A DNA stretch of 64,000 bases from Chloroflexota bacterium (GTDB lineage Bacteria; Chloroflexota; Limnocylindria; Limnocylindrales; CSP1-4): the NCBI GenBank assembly GCA_017853275.1, contig JAFMJV010000005.1, positions 1 to 64,000 on the forward strand, in the 5' to 3' direction. The notes under the pieces were generated by a model, which was given only the letters and a program-made list of their open reading frames with translations, was not told where the DNA came from and did no database searches. Below are positions 50,512 through 58,594 of this stretch, in pieces; position 1 is the stretch's first letter, and every line of letters starts with the position of its first letter. The translations under genes were made by a program, and so were the position numbers.

Positions 50512-51336
50512 ATGCAGATGAGCACAGGTGGCACGTCGGTCGGCCGGCTCACCGGCCGGACCGCGATCGTCACCGGGAGCACGGGGATCGCGGAGGCTGC
50601 CGCGCGGCGGTTCGCGGCGGAAGGGGCGCGCGTCTTCGTCATCTCCCGCACGGAGGCGGGCTGTCGCGCGCTCACCGACCGGATCGCCGCGGAGGGCGGT
50701 GACGCGGGCTGGGCCGTGGCGGACCTGGAGGACGAGGCCCAGGCGGACGCGGCCATCGCGGCTGCGGCCGCGCGCCTCGGACGGATCGACGCCTGCCTCG
50801 CCGTCGCGGGCGGGAGCGGCCGGCGTCACGGGGACGCGCTCGTCCACGAGATGACGATGGAGGGCTGGGAGCGGACGCTCGCGATGAATGCCCGGACCCA
50901 GGTGACGACGCTGCGGGCGGTGGTGCGCGCGATGCGCGCGCAGCCCGCGGATGCCGGCAGTGCGCGCGGCTCGATCGTGACGATGGCGAGCATCCTCGCG
51001 CTGCGCCCCGACCCGGCCCACTTCCCCACCCACGCCTATGCAGCCGCGAAGGGGGCGATCGTCTCGCTCACGACGGCGATGGCCGCAGCCTATGTCCGCG
51101 AGGGGATCCGGGTGAACGCCCTCGCGCCCGCGCTCACCGTGAGCCGGATGTCCGAGCGCGCCCGATCGGACCCCGCGACGCTCGCCTTCGCGGCGCGGCG
51201 TCAGCCGCTCGTGGACGGGTTCCTCGCCGCCGAGGACGTGGCGGACGCGGCGCTCTTCCTCGTCTCCCCGGAGAGCCGGGGGATCACCGGCCAGGTCCTC
51301 GTGGTGGACGGCGGCTGGTCGGTGACGGGGGAGTAG
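50512..51336 (+). CDS. Short-chain dehydrogenase/reductase
   Basis: The 274-residue Rossmann enzyme has cofactor motif AIVTGSTGIAEAAARRFAAEGA, the NNAG position altered to AVAGGSG, catalytic Ser in SIVTMAS, Tyr and Lys in HAYAAAKGAIVSL and the C-terminal ITGQVLVVDGGWSVTGE. An Arg after strand 2 (VISRTEAG) suggests NADP(H). The alcohol oxidised is unknown. With an FAD oxidoreductase and a PTE-family hydrolase downstream and kdgK-eda divergent, a sugar or sugar-acid dehydrogenase role is my inference. Start chosen from the -10 spacing. Confidence 0.88.
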   Translation: MQMSTGGTSVGRLTGRTAIVTGSTGIAEAAARRFAAEGARVFVISRTEAGCRALTDRIAAEGGDAGWAVADLEDEAQADAAIAAAAARLGRIDACLAVAGGSGRRHGDALVHEMTMEGWERTLAMNARTQVTTLRAVVRAMRAQPADAGSARGSIVTMASILALRPDPAHFPTHAYAAAKGAIVSLTTAMAAAYVREGIRVNALAPALTVSRMSERARSDPATLAFAARRQPLVDGFLAAEDVADAALFLVSPESRGITGQVLVVDGGWSVTGE

Positions 51337-51340
51337 CCGG

Positions 51341-52678
51341 ATGTCGTCGCTCACCTCCCTCCCGCTCCTGGCCTCGGCGGATGTCGTCGTGGTCGGCTCC
51401 GGATCCGCCGGGTCGAGCGCGGCGATCGCGGCCGCACGGACCGGCGCCGCGACCCTCCTCGTGGAGAAGCTCCCCTTCCTCGGCGGCAGCAGCACCGCCG
51501 TCCTCGACACCTTCTATGGCTTCCGCACCCCGGGCAGCCGCGCGCGGAAGGTGGTGGGCGGGGTCCCGGACGACGTGGTCGCCGCGCTCCGCCGGATGGG
51601 TCCGGTGGTGGAGCGACCGAACACCTACGGCGCCGGGCTCGGGATCACCTACATGCCCGAGCACCTCAAGGTCGCCTGGGAGACGCTCGCCCTTGATGCA
51701 GGCGTACGCGTCCTCCTCCACAGCTTCCTCCAGGCGGTGGAGGTCCGGGACGGGCGGGCGACCGGGCTCGTCGTGGCCACGAAGGCGGGCCTCGCGCGCA
51801 TCGAGGGGCGGGTCTTCATCGATGCCTCCGGCGACGCCGACCTTTGTCACCACGCGGGCTTCGGCTACGAGACCGCGGGCGAGCTCGACCCGGCGCAGAC
51901 GCTGACCACGACCTTCAAGGTCGTGAACGTGGAGATGACGCGCCGGCGGACGATCACGACCGCGCGGCTCCACGAGCTGATGGGCGAGGCGGCCGATTCG
52001 GGCGCGTACGACCTGCCGCGCCGCGAGGGCTCGGACCACATCACGACCGTCGAGGGGATGACCGCGACGGTGATGACGCGGCTCGAGTCGGTCCGCCGGG
52101 TGGACGGCCGGATCGTGAACCCCACGGACCCCTGGCTTCTGAGCGAGCTGGAGATGGCGGGTCGGCGCCAGGCGCTGGAGTACGTCCGCTTCCTCGTGGA
52201 CCGGGTCCCGGGCTACGAGCACGCCGCGCTCGCCGGCCTCTCCGTCCAGGTGGGAGTGCGCGAGACACGCCGGGTCCACGGGGATGCGCGGCTCACCCGC
52301 GACGATGTGCTCGGGGCGCGCCGCTTCCCGGACGAGATCGGCCTGTGCGGCGCGCCGATCGAGGACCACCGCGGCGGTCCGGATACCCGCTGGGCCTACC
52401 TGCCGGACGGCGAGGTCGTGGGGATCCCGTGGCGCACCCTCCTCGTGCGGGACGCAGCGAACGTCCTCGTGGCCGGCCGCTGCTTCTCGGCGACGCACGA
52501 CGCCCACGCCTCGGTCCGCTCGATGGGCCAGTGCATGGCGATGGGCCAGGCCGCGGGCACGGGCGCGGCGCTCGCGGTCGCCGCAGGCCGGGACCCGCGC
52601 GACCTCGACCCGGATCGGCTCCGTGCGCGCCTGCACGCGGATGGCGCGCTCCTCGAGCCCGAGGACGACCGATCGTGA
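51341..52678 (+). CDS. FAD-dependent oxidoreductase (FAD_oxidored family)
   Basis: The 445-residue flavoprotein begins with the dinucleotide fold ADVVVVGSGSAGSSAAIAAARTGAATLLVEKLPFLGGSS. It has GRVFIDASGDADLCHHAGF in the middle, TRRVHGDARLTRDDV and the C-terminal FAD closure NVLVAGRCFSATHDAHASVRSMGQCMAMGQAAGTGAAL. This fits the pfam12831-type oxidoreductases often found with carbohydrate catabolic genes. No signal peptide. It starts 4 bp after the SDR stop and overlaps the PTE-family gene by GTGA. The substrate is unknown. Confidence 0.88.
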   Translation: MSSLTSLPLLASADVVVVGSGSAGSSAAIAAARTGAATLLVEKLPFLGGSSTAVLDTFYGFRTPGSRARKVVGGVPDDVVAALRRMGPVVERPNTYGAGLGITYMPEHLKVAWETLALDAGVRVLLHSFLQAVEVRDGRATGLVVATKAGLARIEGRVFIDASGDADLCHHAGFGYETAGELDPAQTLTTTFKVVNVEMTRRRTITTARLHELMGEAADSGAYDLPRREGSDHITTVEGMTATVMTRLESVRRVDGRIVNPTDPWLLSELEMAGRRQALEYVRFLVDRVPGYEHAALAGLSVQVGVRETRRVHGDARLTRDDVLGARRFPDEIGLCGAPIEDHRGGPDTRWAYLPDGEVVGIPWRTLLVRDAANVLVAGRCFSATHDAHASVRSMGQCMAMGQAAGTGAALAVAAGRDPRDLDPDRLRARLHADGALLEPEDDRS

Positions 52679-53646
52679 CGGGGGCCGCGTTCGTCCGGAC
52701 CCTCCTCGGCGACATCGATCCCGCGGATCTCGGCGTCACGTACGCCCACGAGCACCTCATCATCCAGGCCTCCTGGACCACGCTCCACCACCCGGACCAC
52801 CTCCTTGATTCGGTCGAGGACGCGGTCGCGGAGCTCGCGCCGGCCCAGGCGCTCGGGCTGCGCGCGGTCGTGGACGGGATGCCCGCGGATACCGGCCGGG
52901 ATGTCCTCGCGCTCGCGGAGATCGCGCGCCGGACGGGCCTCCATCTCATCGCGCCGACCGGCTTCCACCACGAGCGCCACTACCCTCCGCGCCACTGGAC
53001 GGGCCGGATCGGCACGGATGAGCTGGCGGGGGTCCTGATCGGGGAGATCGAGGTGGGGATCGATGCCCTCGACCTCTCCGCGCCGGTCGTCCGGCGGACA
53101 CCGCACCGGGCAGGGCTGATCAAGGTCGCCGGATCGCTCGGCGGACCCTCCCCCCGGGATACGCCGATCTTCATCGCGGTGGCGACCGCCCAGGCACGGA
53201 CGGGCTGCCCGATCCTCACCCACTGCGAGCAGGGGACGGGCGGGCTGGAGCAGGTCGCGCTCCTCGAGCGCCACGGCGGGAACGCGGCCGGGATCGCCCT
53301 CTCCCACGTGGACAAGGTCGTGGACCGTGGCTACCACCGGGAGCTCCTCGCGACCGGGGCGACACTGGAATACGACCAGTCCTTCCGCTGGGGCACCGCC
53401 GAGAACGGGACGCTCCGGCTGCTCGCCTGGGCCGCGGAGGACGGCGCGCTGGATCGGATCGTCCTCGGGATGGATGCCGCGCGACGCGGCTACTGGCGCG
53501 TCCACGGTGGAACGCCGGGGATGGAGTGGCTCCTCGGCCCCTTCGCTGCGCGGATGCGGGAGATCGGGCTGGATGAGACCGCGATCGCCCGGCTCTTCGT
53601 GGCGAACCCCGCCCGCGTCTACGCCTTCCGGCCGCCCGCGGCCTGA
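52675..53646 (+). CDS. Phosphotriesterase-family amidohydrolase (possible lactonase)
   Basis: The 323-residue TIM-barrel metalloenzyme keeps all binuclear-site residues: HxH in VTYAHEHLII, carboxylated Lys in GLIKVAGSLG, His in ILTHCEQGTGGLEQ, His in GIALSHVDKVVD and Asp in RIVLGMDAARRGYW. Family members include lactonases, phospho-sugar lactonases and organophosphate hydrolases. In an operon with a dehydrogenase and beside KDPG-pathway genes, hydrolysis of a sugar lactone is the most natural reading. GTG 52675 overlaps the FAD gene. No signal peptide, so cytoplasmic. Confidence 0.9.
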   Translation: MTGAAFVRTLLGDIDPADLGVTYAHEHLIIQASWTTLHHPDHLLDSVEDAVAELAPAQALGLRAVVDGMPADTGRDVLALAEIARRTGLHLIAPTGFHHERHYPPRHWTGRIGTDELAGVLIGEIEVGIDALDLSAPVVRRTPHRAGLIKVAGSLGGPSPRDTPIFIAVATAQARTGCPILTHCEQGTGGLEQVALLERHGGNAAGIALSHVDKVVDRGYHRELLATGATLEYDQSFRWGTAENGTLRLLAWAAEDGALDRIVLGMDAARRGYWRVHGGTPGMEWLLGPFAARMREIGLDETAIARLFVANPARVYAFRPPAA

Positions 53647-53659
53647 CCCACCGTCCGCC

Positions 53660-54499
53660 TCAACCGGGCGCGGAGAGGACGATCTCCACGATCTCCGGCC
53701 AGAGCTTCCCCGTGATCAGCCAGCCGGGGCCGTCCGGGACCCGGGTGATCCCATTGAGGACCGCCGCCGGGTCGGCGCGGGTGGGATGCGGCTCCAGGAG
53801 CCCCGCGAGGTCGAGGATCCCGGTGACGATCCCGCTCGCGGGATCGATGCGCACGATCTCGTCGGTCATCCAGATGTTCGCCCAGATCGCCCCGTCCGCG
53901 CACTCCAGCTCGTTCAGCCGCGCCACGGGGAGCCCGTCGCGGGTGACCGTGACCTCACCGGTGGGGAGGAAGGTGGCCGGGTCACGGAAGGTGAGGCGGG
54001 GCGATCCATCGCTCATCACGAGCCGGGTCCCATCCGAGCAGAGGCCCCAGCCCTCGCCCGCGTAGCTCCACGAGCCGATGACGGTGAGGGTGTCGGGGTC
54101 GTAGCGCCAGGCGATCCCCTCCTGCCACGTGAGCTGGACGAGCTCGCCTGCCGCGCCGATCGCGAGGCCTTCCCCGAAGGCCCCGTCCGGGGTCGGGATG
54201 GAGCGCAGGACGCTCCCCGTGGCCGGATCGAGCTCCCGGACCGTGGAGAGCCCCCAGAGCCCGGTGCTCTCCCAGAGCCGGCCGGATCCGTCGAAGAGGA
54301 GCCCCTGGGTGAAGGCCTCCGTGTCGTGGGGGATCCGGCGCACGACCTCCCAGGTGAGCCGCTCCGGGACGACCGGCGGAGGCATCGATGGAGCGGGCGT
54401 CGTGCCGGCGGCCGGCACGCCGAGCAGGAAGAGGAGGGAGAGGCCGAGGAGCGCGGAGGCACGCGGGGCGCGGCCGCGCGGGCTCCTCCGCTCAGCCAC
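53660..54499 (-). CDS. Glutaminyl-peptide cyclotransferase (bacterial/plant type)
   Basis: The 279-residue exported protein has a signal peptide (ASALLGLSLLFLLGVPAAG) and the five-bladed propeller of plant-type QC: RRIPHDTEAFTQGLLFDGSGRLWESTGLWGLSTVRELDPATGSVL, QLTWQEGIAWRYDP and LNELECADGAIWANIWMTDEIVRIDPASG. It turns N-terminal Gln into pyroglutamate on exported peptides. GTG 54499 is preferred: it overlaps the proC stop by 8 bp and directly precedes the signal peptide. It is an odd partner for proC, although both chemistries close a five-membered pyrrolidine ring. Confidence 0.88.
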   Translation of the reverse strand: MAERRSPRGRAPRASALLGLSLLFLLGVPAAGTTPAPSMPPPVVPERLTWEVVRRIPHDTEAFTQGLLFDGSGRLWESTGLWGLSTVRELDPATGSVLRSIPTPDGAFGEGLAIGAAGELVQLTWQEGIAWRYDPDTLTVIGSWSYAGEGWGLCSDGTRLVMSDGSPRLTFRDPATFLPTGEVTVTRDGLPVARLNELECADGAIWANIWMTDEIVRIDPASGIVTGILDLAGLLEPHPTRADPAAVLNGITRVPDGPGWLITGKLWPEIVEIVLSAPG

Positions 54500-55352
54500 C
54501 GCGGGCGGGCGGCTCCGGATCGGCAAGCTCCTCTTCCAGCTTCCGCCCCAGCTCCTCGGTCCGGCGCCACGCGGCCCAGACGGCATCGGAGAGGACGGTC
54601 CGGAGACGGCCGGCCTCCAGCTCGCGGAGCGCGGCGGCGGTCGTGCCGCCGGGCGAGGTGACCATGTCGCGGAGCTGGGCAGGATGGCTTCCCGTGGACT
54701 TGGCGAAGAGGGCGCTCCCCTCGAGCGTCTCCACGACGAGCTGGTGCGCCACGTGGCGCGAGAAGCCGAGGTGGACGGCGGCGTCGATCATCGCCTCCAT
54801 GACGAGGAAGAGGTAGGCCGGCCCGCTCCCGCTCACCGCGGTGGACATGGCGACGAGCTTCTCGTCCTGGACCTCGACCTGCTCGCCGAGCGCACCGAGG
54901 AGGAGCCCCGCCGTCTCGCGCTGCGCCGCGCTCACCTCCGGCGTGGCATACCAGACGGTGATCCCGCGCCGGATCTGGGCCGGGGTGTTGGGCATCGCCC
55001 GGACGATCGCGCGGTGCCCGAGCGCCGCGCCGAGGGCGCGCGTGGTGGGGCCGGCGAGGATGCTGATGACGAGCTGATCCGGGCGCAGGACGGGGCGCAG
55101 ATCGCGGCCCACCTCCGCGAGGCTCTGGGGCTTGATCGCGAGGACCACGACCTGCGCGGCGGCCGCGGCCTCGGCGTTGCTCGCGGTGGTCCGGATCCCG
55201 AGATCGGCCTCGAGGTGCGCACGGCGGTCGGCGCGCGGCTCGGAGGCGATCACCTGGTCCGGGCGGAGCCGCCCGCCCGCGAAGAGACCGGCGAGCATCG
55301 AGCCCGCCATCACCCCGGTACCGATCGTCGCGATCGTCATCTCCTGCGCCAT
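54492..55352 (-). CDS. proC: Pyrroline-5-carboxylate reductase
   Basis: The 286-residue enzyme makes proline from P5C with NAD(P)H. The cofactor motif is IATIGTGVMAGSMLAGLF, with VVLAIKPQSLAEV, SILAGPTTRALGAALG, RAMPNTPAQIRRGITVW, and the proline-site signature AVSGSGPAYLFLVMEAMIDAAVHLGFSRHVAHQL plus VTSPGGTTAAALREL. ATG 55352 lies 7 nt after TATACT, so the mRNA is probably leaderless; the second ATG at 55340 would skip five residues. The QC gene follows with an 8-bp overlap. Confidence 0.95.
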   Translation of the reverse strand: MAQEMTIATIGTGVMAGSMLAGLFAGGRLRPDQVIASEPRADRRAHLEADLGIRTTASNAEAAAAAQVVVLAIKPQSLAEVGRDLRPVLRPDQLVISILAGPTTRALGAALGHRAIVRAMPNTPAQIRRGITVWYATPEVSAAQRETAGLLLGALGEQVEVQDEKLVAMSTAVSGSGPAYLFLVMEAMIDAAVHLGFSRHVAHQLVVETLEGSALFAKSTGSHPAQLRDMVTSPGGTTAAALRELEAGRLRTVLSDAVWAAWRRTEELGRKLEEELADPEPPARGG

Positions 55353-55359
55353 GGGCGGG

Positions 55360-55365
55360 AGTATA
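55360..55365 (-). promoter_or_regulatory. -10 TATACT, leaderless promoter of proC
   Basis: TATACT, the closest match to the sigma70 -10 consensus in the leaderless set, is followed by CCCGCCC and the proC ATG. Confidence 0.65.
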
Positions 55366-55390
55366 GGGGCCGCCGGAGCGCCTTCCCCGC

Positions 55391-55807
55391 TCAGGGCTCC
55401 AGCCCCGGGACCGGGATCGCCTCGTCCGGGCCGGGCCAGGGGGGCATCGTGATCGCGACGATCTCCAGGCCGGCGTTCGGCGCGGCGCGGAAGCGGAAGG
55501 CCGTCCCGTGGGGGATCGTGAGGCAGAGGCCGGGGACGAGCGCCGTCCGCTCCGTGCGCCCCGCCTGGCGCCGGACGATCTCGCCCCGGCCCGCCGTGAC
55601 AAGCCAGATCTCCTCCACGCTCCGGTGGATGACGGGATCGGTCACCTGGCCGGGGGTGAGCGTGAAGCGGGCCATCGATCCGCCGCGGGTCGCGAGGAGG
55701 ACCTCCACGGCGGCGCCGTCCGGGGCCGTGGCACGGAAGCCCGCGCCCGGGGCAAGGGTGGCGAACGGGTCGCCGGGCGGGGCCGCGCCCGCGGGGTCGG
55801 CGCTCAC
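55391..55807 (-). CDS. Cupin-domain protein
   Basis: The 138-residue single-domain cupin has motif 1 VIHRSVEEIWLVTAGRGEIVRR and motif 2 LVPGLCLTIPHGTAFRFRA. Of the usual metal ligands, one His and the Glu of motif 1 (HRSVEE) and one His of motif 2 are present. It could be a small epimerase, dioxygenase or binding protein. GTG 55807 overlaps the LLM oxidoreductase stop (GTGA), so it belongs to the operon cobalamin-binding protein - methyltransferase - LLM - cupin. Confidence 0.85.
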   Translation of the reverse strand: MSADPAGAAPPGDPFATLAPGAGFRATAPDGAAVEVLLATRGGSMARFTLTPGQVTDPVIHRSVEEIWLVTAGRGEIVRRQAGRTERTALVPGLCLTIPHGTAFRFRAAPNAGLEIVAITMPPWPGPDEAIPVPGLEP

Positions 55808-56736
55808 CGGCGCGGTGCGAGCGCGCGGAGGACGGGGAGCGCCTCCGTCGTCCCGTCCGCCGCGACCGGGATGACCGCCACATGGTCCGCTCCCGCGGCG
55901 TGGTGCGCGGCGATCCGTGCCCGGAGAGCGGCCGCATCCCCCCACGCGACCATCGCATCCACGAGCCGGTCCGATCCGGGGAGCGCCCAGTCCTCGGGTG
56001 CGAAGCCCTGGGCCGCCCAGCTCACCTGGTAGTTCGCCGTCCGCAGGTAGGGGGCGAGATAGGCACGCGCCGCGGACCGCGCCCGCTCCGGGTCCGTCTC
56101 CAGGACGCACGCCTGGGTCACGGCGAGGAGGGGCCGGCGTCCGGCGGGGGCCGCCGCATCCAGGACGCCGCGCATCCAGGCGATCCGCTCCGGCGTGACG
56201 AGGTAGGGGAACGCGCCGTCCGCATCCGTGGCGGCGAGGCCGAGCATCCGCTCCCGGAGCGCCGCCACGAGGACCGGCGGCTCGGCCGGGGGGCCGCCTT
56301 CCGTCCCTGCGCCGGCCGGAAGCGGCCCGCGGTAGGGGAGCCGGTGAAGGTCCGCGAGGTAGGCCTGCATCCGGCTGAGCGGGCGCTCGTAGACGTGGCC
56401 GCGGAGCTTCTCCACGAGGTGCGCATGGGAGACGCCGAGCCCGAGGACGAAGCGGCCGCCGGTCAGCTCGTGGAGCGTCTGGGCGCCGAGCTTCGCGGCC
56501 ATCGCGTCCCGGCCGAAGATCGAGACGATCGAGGTCCCGAGCCAGATCCCATCCGCGGCCTGCGCGACCGCCGCGAGGAGCGCGGTGGGCTCACGACCGA
56601 CCGTCTCGGGTGCCCAGAAGGCACCGAACCCGAGCGCGGCGACCTCCGCGATGTACGCCCGCGCATCCGCGGCCGCCAGCGTATCCAGGTGGCCCCAGGC
56701 CCCGATCGGACCGATCCCCGTGCGCAGGTCGCTCAT
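55804..56736 (-). CDS. LLM-class (F420-type) oxidoreductase
   Basis: The 310-residue bacterial-luciferase-like TIM barrel has IGPIGAWGHLDTLAAADARAYIAEVAALGFGAFWAPE, LGTSIVSIFGRDAMAAKLGAQTLHELTGGRFVLGLGVSH and the C-terminal VDAMVAWGDAAALRARIAAHHAAGADHVAV. This resembles the TIGR03620-type F420-dependent group; F420 against FMN cannot be decided by eye. Substrate unknown. Its ATG overlaps the methyltransferase stop by 4 bp, yet a TACACT -10 lies 6 nt upstream, giving it two ways of being expressed. Confidence 0.88.
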   Translation of the reverse strand: MSDLRTGIGPIGAWGHLDTLAAADARAYIAEVAALGFGAFWAPETVGREPTALLAAVAQAADGIWLGTSIVSIFGRDAMAAKLGAQTLHELTGGRFVLGLGVSHAHLVEKLRGHVYERPLSRMQAYLADLHRLPYRGPLPAGAGTEGGPPAEPPVLVAALRERMLGLAATDADGAFPYLVTPERIAWMRGVLDAAAPAGRRPLLAVTQACVLETDPERARSAARAYLAPYLRTANYQVSWAAQGFAPEDWALPGSDRLVDAMVAWGDAAALRARIAAHHAAGADHVAVIPVAADGTTEALPVLRALAPRR

Positions 56737-57647
56737 CGGCCGAGTGTAGCCGCCGTCTCGGCGGCCGGACCCGGGGGCCGCTCGGCGGCGGCAAGGAGGA
56801 AGAAGCGACCGGTCGTCTCCGTCACGATCCCCGTGAAGCCCGCCTCCGTGAGCGCGGCGGCGAGCGCATCCGCCCCGCGCACGAGGAACGGGATCCGGAC
56901 CTCGCGACCGTCCGGGAGGCGGCGCACGGCGACGCCGTCCACGGGGAGCGGATCGCCCACGGCATCCGTCTCCGGGTCACCGAGCGGCTCGATGAGGAGG
57001 AGGCGCCCGCCGGGCCGGAGCGCGTCCCGGAGGAAGGCAAGGCGCTCCCCGAGCCGGGCGGCGGGGACGTGCCGGAGGCGGAAGGCGAGGAGGATCGTCC
57101 CGGCGGGAGCATCCGGCGGCGTCCACGGGGTGCGCCGGTGGAGGTGGGCGCGCAGCCCGTGCGCGACGAGCCGGCTCCGGGCGGCGTCGAGCGCGGCCTC
57201 GGATGCGTCGTGGATCGAGAGCTCGCCGCGACCGGCGAGGAGCGGCGACCAGAAGCCGGGGCCGGCGGCCGGCTCCACGATCGGGGAGGGCGTGGCCTGG
57301 CGGTCGAGCCAGCCGGTCGCCGCGTCCAGCTCCATCTGCCAGGCGAGATCGCGGACGGGACCGCGGGAGTGGCGGCCGCGCCGGAGGTAGCGGTCCTCCT
57401 CCTCCGCGACGCTCGCCGCGAGCCACGCCGCGAGATCCGCCTCCGGATCGGGCTCCGCACGGGCAGCGGCGCCGGCGCGTCCGCGCTCCGCGATCCCGTT
57501 CCGGAGCCGGTGCGCAAGGAAGCGGTTCTCCTGCGCCCGGCCAAGGCAGGCGGGGCAGAGCTGCGACCAGCCCTCGAGATCGTCCGGTCCGCGCGTCTCC
57601 CAGGCGCTCCCGCACCAGAGGCAGTCGAAGCGCGCCCGGAAGGGCAT
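56733..57647 (-). CDS. Zinc-ribbon class I methyltransferase
   Basis: The 304-residue protein starts with a four-cysteine zinc ribbon (CLWCGSAW...LCPACL) and then a Rossmann methyltransferase. Motif I is VEPAAGPGFWSPLLAG; the rest is SIHDASEAALDAARSRLVAHGL, then TILLAFRLRHVPAARLGERLAFLRDALRPGGRLLLIEPLG. Substrate unknown. The zinc ribbon suggests binding of a nucleic acid or protein. Its ATG overlaps the stop of the cobalamin-binding gene by one base (TGATG) and its stop overlaps the LLM start. The last codons carry the LLM promoter. Confidence 0.75.
   Translation of the reverse strand: MPFRARFDCLWCGSAWETRGPDDLEGWSQLCPACLGRAQENRFLAHRLRNGIAERGRAGAAARAEPDPEADLAAWLAASVAEEEDRYLRRGRHSRGPVRDLAWQMELDAATGWLDRQATPSPIVEPAAGPGFWSPLLAGRGELSIHDASEAALDAARSRLVAHGLRAHLHRRTPWTPPDAPAGTILLAFRLRHVPAARLGERLAFLRDALRPGGRLLLIEPLGDPETDAVGDPLPVDGVAVRRLPDGREVRIPFLVRGADALAAALTEAGFTGIVTETTGRFFLLAAAERPPGPAAETAATLGR
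56743..56748 (-). promoter_or_regulatory. -10 TACACT, leaderless promoter of the LLM gene
   Basis: TACACT lies inside the 3' end of the methyltransferase gene and is 6 nt before ATG 56736. Confidence 0.5.
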
Positions 57648-58528
57648 CAGCGCGGTCCGGGGGCCGGGGCCGGCAGGACGATCGCGCCGGTCTCGGGGAC
57701 GAGGTCGGCGAACCCGTCCGGGTCGAAGAGCCGGGCGAGGAGCGCGATCCCCTCCACGACCCGCGGTCCGGGCCGCGCGAAGAGACCGTCCCCGTCCACC
57801 GCGACGATCGCACGGTCGCGGGCGGCGCGGAGACCGCCGATCCAGCCCGGGACCGGAGCCGCCGCCCAGGCCTCCGCCGCGGCGCGGGCATCCATCCCGC
57901 AGGCCGCCACCACGATCAGCTCCGGGTCGATCTCGCGGACACGCTCCCAGTCGCTCGGTACCGCAGGCGCACCCTCCCGCCCGAGGAGCTCCCAGCCCCC
58001 GGCGCGGCGGACCATCTCCGGGATCCAGTGGCCGGAGGCGAAGGGCGGGTCGACCCACTCCAGGACGACGACCCGGCGGGGCGGGATCCCCGCGAGCCGG
58101 CGCTCCTGGACGCGCGCCTCGATCTCCCCGAGGCGCTCGCGGAGGATCTCCACGAGCCCCACCGCCTCGTCCTCCGCCTCCGCGTAGGCGCCCACCGTGG
58201 CGACCGCGTTGAGGATCCCCTCCACGCTATCCGGCTCGAGGCTCACGACCGTCGCACCGGGGATCCGCTCGCGCGCGATCGCGCGGACCTCATCGGCCCC
58301 CACGGCGCAGACGGTGCACAGCTCCTGGGTGAGGATGAGGTCCGGCGCGGCGGCCACGAGCGCCTCCACGTCCAGCCGGTCGCGCGGCTCCGTGGCGATC
58401 GTGAGGGCGGGGACGGCGGCGATCCCGGGCGGCGCGTCACAGCGGCAGCTCCGCCCCACGAGCTCGTCCGCGAGGCCGAGCGCGGCGACGATCTCCGTGG
58501 CGGCGGGGAGGAGGGAGACGATGCGCAT
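57647..58528 (-). CDS. Cobalamin-binding protein, BtuF-like without a signal peptide
   Basis: The 293-residue protein has the helical-backbone type III binding fold of BtuF: RIVSLLPAATEIVAALGLADELVG at the start, DLILTQELCTVCAVGADEVRAIA, VVVLEWVDPPFASGHWIPEMVRRAGG and a C-terminal lobe. It begins directly at the first strand with no signal peptide at either candidate ATG (58528 or 58537). No BtuCD genes are adjacent. It may be a cytoplasmic corrinoid-binding protein or a mis-started periplasmic one. metH in this window needs B12. Confidence 0.8.
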   Translation of the reverse strand: MRIVSLLPAATEIVAALGLADELVGRSCRCDAPPGIAAVPALTIATEPRDRLDVEALVAAAPDLILTQELCTVCAVGADEVRAIARERIPGATVVSLEPDSVEGILNAVATVGAYAEAEDEAVGLVEILRERLGEIEARVQERRLAGIPPRRVVVLEWVDPPFASGHWIPEMVRRAGGWELLGREGAPAVPSDWERVREIDPELIVVAACGMDARAAAEAWAAAPVPGWIGGLRAARDRAIVAVDGDGLFARPGPRVVEGIALLARLFDPDGFADLVPETGAIVLPAPAPGPR

Positions 58529-58582
58529 CGGCCTCATCGTCCCATCCCCGGCCGTGGCCTGCCGGGCGGCGCCCCGCTCGGC

Positions 58583-58588
58583 TAGGCT
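58583..58588 (+). promoter_or_regulatory. -10 TAGGCT, leaderless promoter of the ABC-2 operon
   Basis: TAGGCT is followed by 6 nt and ATG 58595. The region to the divergent cobalamin-binding gene is only 66 bp. Confidence 0.5.
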
Positions 58589-58594
58589 TCCGCC

